From assembly GCA_012523155.1 (NCBI GenBank), contig JAAYJB010000164.1, forward strand, positions 1 through 8,229: DNA of 8,229 nt, read 5' to 3'. Below are positions 5,501 through 8,229 of this stretch, piece by piece; positions within the stretch are counted from its first letter, which is position 1; each line of letters starts with the position of its first letter. Origin of the DNA: Synergistaceae bacterium (lineage in GTDB: Bacteria; Synergistota; Synergistia; Synergistales; Aminobacteriaceae). Made by a program: the position numbers and the translations under genes. The notes under the pieces are model-generated. The model made no database searches and was not told the origin of the DNA. It saw nothing but the letters and a program-made list of their open reading frames with translations.

Positions 5501-6451
5501 ATGCGGGGCCTTCATTTCGAGGGAGCAACGATCGTCGCCTCGGGCGGCGTCAGCGGCCAGGTCATGCCCATCAACAGCGAGGTGACCGCCAGCCTGCGGG
5601 TGTACAACTACAGCTTCGTTCCCACGGGCAACGTGACTGTCACACTCAGCTTCCAGCCCATCACTTCGAGCACCGACCTGCCCGATATCAGCAAGGCCAC
5701 CCCTCTCGGTTCCAGGACCATTCCTTCGATACCGGGGCGGGACAGCGGAACGACCAACAACTGGACGGACCTGACCAAGGTATTCACCACCCGCAGCACC
5801 CAGGCGGTGGGGTATCTGCACGTTTCCCTCGCCACTGACGGGGGGAATCTCCAGACGAACAACGACCAGGGACATATCCTCGTGGGCGTGTATGACCCTG
5901 CGAACTTCGTGAGTTCTACCCAGACAGCCGCTGCGGCATCCGAAGGCGGCGGCAGGCTCCTGAAAAGCGCGGCAGCGGGCGGGAGACTGAACATCGTGGC
6001 CGATTCCATGTCCATACGGCCTCTGAACGAAGACGGAAGCTTCGGAGAGGAGACGACATATCTCGACTCGGGAAGGACCGCCGCAGTCCAAGGGACGATC
6101 CGATTCGACCACGCCCAGGGGATAAAGGACAGTACCCTTCTTCACGTATCCGTTTTCCTCCGTGACGAAAAGGGATTTGTGAGCCACCGGATAGTCCCCC
6201 TGCTCAAAAACGGCACCGAGCACGTCGTCCGGATGCTCTACACGGCGCCCGACATCAACAGGAGCTTCCCCCTGCAGATGATCGTCACGTCGGACATCCT
6301 GCCGGCTGCCGACGATGAGAACCCGGAGGGGCGGACAGTCACGAAAATCCTTACGGTAGGCGAACCGAACGACAGCGGCTGCAGCGCAGCAGGCTTCGCC
6401 CCGGCTGCGTTATTGCTGTTCCTTCCCGTTCTATTCCTGAGAAGCCGGTGA
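2549..6451 (+). CDS. Exported FG-GAP/VCBS beta-propeller protein with Synergist-CTERM tail
   Basis: The 1300-residue product looks like a surface or secreted protein. Residues 1-41 are a signal peptide: a basic n-region with KKRK and RRR, a hydrophobic core at 18-35, and likely cleavage after Ala38 or Ala41. Calcium-type loops of FG-GAP/VCBS repeats follow at 223-228 (DWNGDG), 306-311 (DMDGDG), 373-378 (DLDGDG), 439-444 (DLDGDG) and a degraded one at 576-581 (DIDGDS). Spacings of 83, 67, 66 and 137 suggest a beta-propeller with one degenerate blade near 505. Residues 600-1000 match no family I can name. They start with APPRHWD (604-610), contain a Thr/Ser-rich alternating segment (641-705), and continue with DVWRYPVL (719-726). 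About 1000-1117 looks like an Ig/CARDB-type domain ending near ILVGVYDP, and about 1148-1270 is another beta-rich domain. The tail 1274-1300 has SGCSA (Cys1278), a hydrophobic helix and RSR, fitting Synergist-CTERM. No catalytic motif was seen. Adhesion, ligand binding or toxin-like activity are all possible. Monocistronic, ended by the terminator at 6498-6530. Confidence 0.9.
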   Translation: MSGKKRKQDTGTVLRRRLGLLVFALAALIFSFLSAPLAESAEDPPIEPLASEWQQVMITKHRAIISFMDTDYGLKTFRGQAENLETDLSNYYGANVITTTKADLGVLGTSDSRVFSQSQAFGLVPQTRTIPDDFMGTKTFTKVPTGVICTSYLTRTDADANNTYLWMELTGRNETTGTVERIGRVKLTGIYRPYYHYKFNADGSKIFAAPLDQNVAHDMAAWDWNGDGYTDWLVNCLTNPVGIDSHKNMKVSLVFVDGKSLYDACRGLGSVRVWQNTEWEYTTGGIVVGGLTGWEPPNSVRTAIGDMDGDGIPEVALYYTKVQGGSDHNNHLKILNLRYNGSSDPSWEWIFQKGDDAGRWNTRYDSVTVAMGDLDGDGFDELAVLHGRTPSIGKNSTLYLDVYKIVNGTVEKLVKGEEIGTTAKCSDHSAPAVEASIDDLDGDGIDELVHIHSQGDTISRLHINVHKWPVVEGAVPLTGQGTRYGYYLTAQDSTWTLHSDYARFSISTGMFAYPETEILKKQIGLVSTLPGSSGKEGLRWGIFSWNETDGLLLIAKGTKADGALKSNVVPTITAADIDGDSMVLGEPTGFTVYDNIEPVFIIQAPPRHWDVLSEGGTTRIMDSFAVLNGYSTTMMGKASDSETTLTTKTSEGHWGASLGLSVSRVFRQKDNTTLFEAGLEYAGEAAHAHTEGTTVTTTASLSATAQYDDQVYFRANTHDVWRYPVLMPESQAFVTEDSVTYRKFVQFIVPRVIQSSFSPTAGKEVDWYDPWHNGLNLFSYPRTLEQTRDYPQGAASKLDDDFWKDINGLVLAKSTGQIMGNVDSTQSNFTMEVIDHEDDLDSLKNTWGGYSKINYPSYGKLIKVTAHVGLHGDYCLGTDTTTTSDKSKLGGITVSWPGVAGYASPSGMTPSDQQFTVDAAIYASDTGTISFAYAVSRLAKLYSQIWGPGSPYKATADPALNLPRQWVINAGKWQENPFPGDAGRMRGLHFEGATIVASGGVSGQVMPINSEVTASLRVYNYSFVPTGNVTVTLSFQPITSSTDLPDISKATPLGSRTIPSIPGRDSGTTNNWTDLTKVFTTRSTQAVGYLHVSLATDGGNLQTNNDQGHILVGVYDPANFVSSTQTAAAASEGGGRLLKSAAAGGRLNIVADSMSIRPLNEDGSFGEETTYLDSGRTAAVQGTIRFDHAQGIKDSTLLHVSVFLRDEKGFVSHRIVPLLKNGTEHVVRMLYTAPDINRSFPLQMIVTSDILPAADDENPEGRTVTKILTVGEPNDSGCSAAGFAPAALLLFLPVLFLRSR

Positions 6452-6497
6452 AATCCGAAGAAACTGAACCGGGAAAAATGATTGAAAGATGAGCGAT

Positions 6498-6530
6498 AAA
6501 AAAGACAGGGTCCACACCCTGTCTTTTTTT
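6498..6530. terminator. Bidirectional intrinsic terminator between convergent genes
   Basis: The 8-bp stem GACAGGGT (6504-6511) pairs with ACCCTGTC (6516-6523) around a 4-nt loop. Six A residues precede it (6498-6503) and seven T residues follow (6524-6530), so it gives a stem plus U-tract in both directions. It lies 46 nt after the stop of the rightward 1300-aa gene and 37 nt after the stop of the leftward beta-helix gene, serving both. Confidence 0.93.
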
Positions 6531-6567
6531 ACTTTTATTGTCACTGCTTTACATTTCAGAAAGGCAA

Positions 6568-8229
6568 TCACCTGCGCCTTCCCAGGAAAAGTACCGAAAG
6601 AATCAGCAATGCCGCCCCATAACCTGCTCTGATGGCAGAGCATCCCCCGCCGGACGACGTGGGCGCGTCCATGAAGACGACCTCTATCTCATAATCCCGG
6701 TCCAGGTTCGGGAATGTGTACGAACGGACCGCACCGATGGACTGCCTGTCTACAAGCACATCCTTTACCGTCTTTCCCGCTTCGGGAAGGAATGTCACTG
6801 TCACCGGCATCCCCTCTGGGAAACTCCAGGCCGTCCCCTCTCCGCTGTCGAATTCCTCTGCACCTGTGCTGAACCTGAACATCTCGCGGGATGGGGTCTT
6901 CATCACAAGAAATTTTCTGACAGATGCCTCGTAGGCTCCCATGTCATATCCGTCTTTTTGGGGACGGGCGATCCCCCGCTGATCCTCTCCGGGGGCATCT
7001 GCAGAAGTTCCGGTGTCTATTGCAGGGCTTCCCGGAAGGAGCGCACAGGTCTCCGTCGAACCTCCGTTCCACGCCGGCGTTCCAAGAAGAGGATCGGAGC
7101 TGCGGTTTCCATCTCCGGGAAATCCGCCACGAATGATCGAATAGGTAATTCCGAGAATATCGGACTGCTCGTTATAAATCTGTTCTCCGGCGTACACGTT
7201 CCAAAAGATGCAGTTCATGGCAAGCGTTATGGAACCTTGCCTGGCGAACAGATCGTCTCCGTATTCCGCCGAGTTTTCATACAGAGTGCAGTTCCTGAGC
7301 GACAACGTGCCCTGATTTATCAGCCCGCCTCCAGAAACGGCGCTGTTTCCGAAGAAAGTGCAGTTTTCCGCCGCCCCGTCCCCTTCTTCAGAAAAATCGG
7401 CACCGCTCAGGTTCGCGATGGCTCCGCCGTGACCGGCGGAATTCCCGGAGAATGTAGAGGCTTCAACCGTCATTTTTGCGCCATAATTATAAATACCGCC
7501 TCCTGATCCCGAAGGATCCGCGCTGTTGTTCCTGAACGTACAGCGGCTGACCGTAATACTTCCGCTATGGTTGTATATTCCGCCCCCGCCTTCCATGCCG
7601 GCCCTGTTGAAAGAGAAAACGCAGTCCTTTACGGTCACCCGGTTCTGAGCCCCCGTGCATTTCAGGCCCCCGCCGGTAAAAGCCTCGTTGAAAGAGAATG
7701 TACACTCCGAAATGAAGCTGGTGCTGTTCATGCTCCTTACAGGCGATGATGACCAGGATGCCTGGTTCCCGATAAACAAACATTGGCGGATGAGTACGTC
7801 CGCGTTCTCCATCAAAAGTGCAGTTCCTCCGCCGCCTTCCAGGAGAGTCGCCCCTTGTGCAGCAGTAATAACCAGGCCGTCGATGAGGGACTGGTACCTT
7901 TCCGGTATGGGGCCGGGTGCCGGGCCCCCTTCACACAGCAGGACAAGATGACTGTTCAGGCCTACAATGTTTTCGATCCGTTCCGTTACCCCGTCAGAAT
8001 TAACCGTGTCATTTAGGTCAAGATCCCCTGTAAGGACAGTCATGTTGACCTCAGGGTCCCTCTGCTCCAGCGAATTCTCAAATCCGGAAAATCCTCCGTA
8101 CAGGGCAACACCGGCAGGAAGAAGAAATGACCGGTCCTGCCGGCCCCCGGTGTCAGGCCGGTATCTCCCCCTTGCCACCCAAAATTCGGTTTCGGGCACC
8201 GCTTCCGAAAGAAGAACAGGAAACGTTTC
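6568..8229 (-). CDS. Pmp-like parallel beta-helix surface protein with Synergist-CTERM tail (5' end missing)
   Basis: The frame is open to the right edge; 553 C-terminal residues are visible (numbered from the edge) and the true start lies outside. Near the edge, FWVARGRYRP followed by GVALYGGFSGFE matches the entry cap of bacterial beta-helix proteins, so the in-frame GTG at 8199 is not the start. About residues 115-360 are a right-handed parallel beta-helix with repeated FxxN and GG[AGL][ILV] motifs (FSFN, FRNN, FSGN, FFGN; GGGI, GGAI, GGGL), as in chlamydial polymorphic membrane proteins. About 377-432 is a choice-of-anchor Q-type module (SDPLLG, LLPGSPAIDTG, DQRGIARPQ, DMGAYE). About 445-520 is a small beta repeat domain ending in YEIEVVFM. 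Residues 525-553 are a Synergist-CTERM tail: SSGGGCSA (Cys530), a hydrophobic helix and final RRR. It is probably a surface-anchored adhesin or carbohydrate-binding protein; no catalytic residues are evident. Convergent with the 1300-aa gene, sharing its terminator. Confidence 0.92.
   Translation of the reverse strand, partial: ETFPVLLSEAVPETEFWVARGRYRPDTGGRQDRSFLLPAGVALYGGFSGFENSLEQRDPEVNMTVLTGDLDLNDTVNSDGVTERIENIVGLNSHLVLLCEGGPAPGPIPERYQSLIDGLVITAAQGATLLEGGGGTALLMENADVLIRQCLFIGNQASWSSSPVRSMNSTSFISECTFSFNEAFTGGGLKCTGAQNRVTVKDCVFSFNRAGMEGGGGIYNHSGSITVSRCTFRNNSADPSGSGGGIYNYGAKMTVEASTFSGNSAGHGGAIANLSGADFSEEGDGAAENCTFFGNSAVSGGGLINQGTLSLRNCTLYENSAEYGDDLFARQGSITLAMNCIFWNVYAGEQIYNEQSDILGITYSIIRGGFPGDGNRSSDPLLGTPAWNGGSTETCALLPGSPAIDTGTSADAPGEDQRGIARPQKDGYDMGAYEASVRKFLVMKTPSREMFRFSTGAEEFDSGEGTAWSFPEGMPVTVTFLPEAGKTVKDVLVDRQSIGAVRSYTFPNLDRDYEIEVVFMDAPTSSGGGCSAIRAGYGAALLILSVLFLGRRR

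Noticed and set aside
5396..6223. 275-codon minus-strand open frame opposite the 1300-aa gene
   Set aside because: It lies wholly inside a well-supported coding region, has no recognisable domain, and is expected as a shadow in GC-rich coding sequence.
6538..7506. 322-codon plus-strand open frame opposite the beta-helix gene
   Set aside because: The minus strand carries clear beta-helix, anchor and sorting motifs across the same bases. The plus-strand product is Arg-rich with no recognisable domain, the usual look of an antisense frame.

Overview
The window most likely comes from a member of the phylum Synergistota (Synergistetes). The main evidence is that two long surface-type proteins, one on each strand, end in the same kind of tail: a Gly/Ser-rich stretch with an invariant Gly-Cys-Ser-Ala, a hydrophobic helix and a terminal Arg cluster. 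This matches the lineage-restricted Synergist-CTERM sorting signal. Genes look moderately GC-rich and intergenic regions are AT-rich, with good sigma70-type promoters and intrinsic terminators.

Layout, left to right. Positions 1-431 hold no convincing gene. They contain a strong leftward promoter (86-113) that drives something beyond the left edge, a 22-bp palindrome upstream of it, and a hairpin in its leader. Positions 432-1098 are a complete leftward tRNA operon: a consensus-like promoter (1070-1098), then tRNA-Val(UAC), Asp(GUC), Phe(GAA), Gly(GCC), Cys(GCA) and Asn(GUU), all with encoded CCA, and an intrinsic terminator (432-470). Positions 1262-2176 encode, leftward, a 304-aa NAD(P)-dependent dehydrogenase of the 3-hydroxyisobutyrate dehydrogenase / tartronate-semialdehyde reductase superfamily. 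Positions 2177-2548 are a divergent intergenic region. It has a rightward promoter for the next gene and, on the other strand, a leader for the dehydrogenase with nested inverted repeats.

Positions 2549-6451 encode, rightward, a 1300-aa exported protein. In order it has a signal peptide, an FG-GAP/VCBS-type beta-propeller with at least four clear Asp-rich calcium loops and a degenerate fifth, a large unrecognised middle region with a Thr/Ser-rich segment, Ig-like beta domains and a Synergist-CTERM tail. A bidirectional terminator (6498-6530) separates it from the convergent leftward gene (6568 to the right edge, 5' end missing). That gene encodes a Pmp-like right-handed parallel beta-helix protein with a choice-of-anchor Q module, a small C-terminal beta repeat domain and its own Synergist-CTERM tail.

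The two surface proteins are not one operon, but they share a sorting signal and a terminator, so this looks like a cell-surface locus beside housekeeping genes. The part least explained by known families is the middle of the 1300-aa protein (about residues 600-1000). No mobile element, CRISPR array, defence gene or rRNA was seen.
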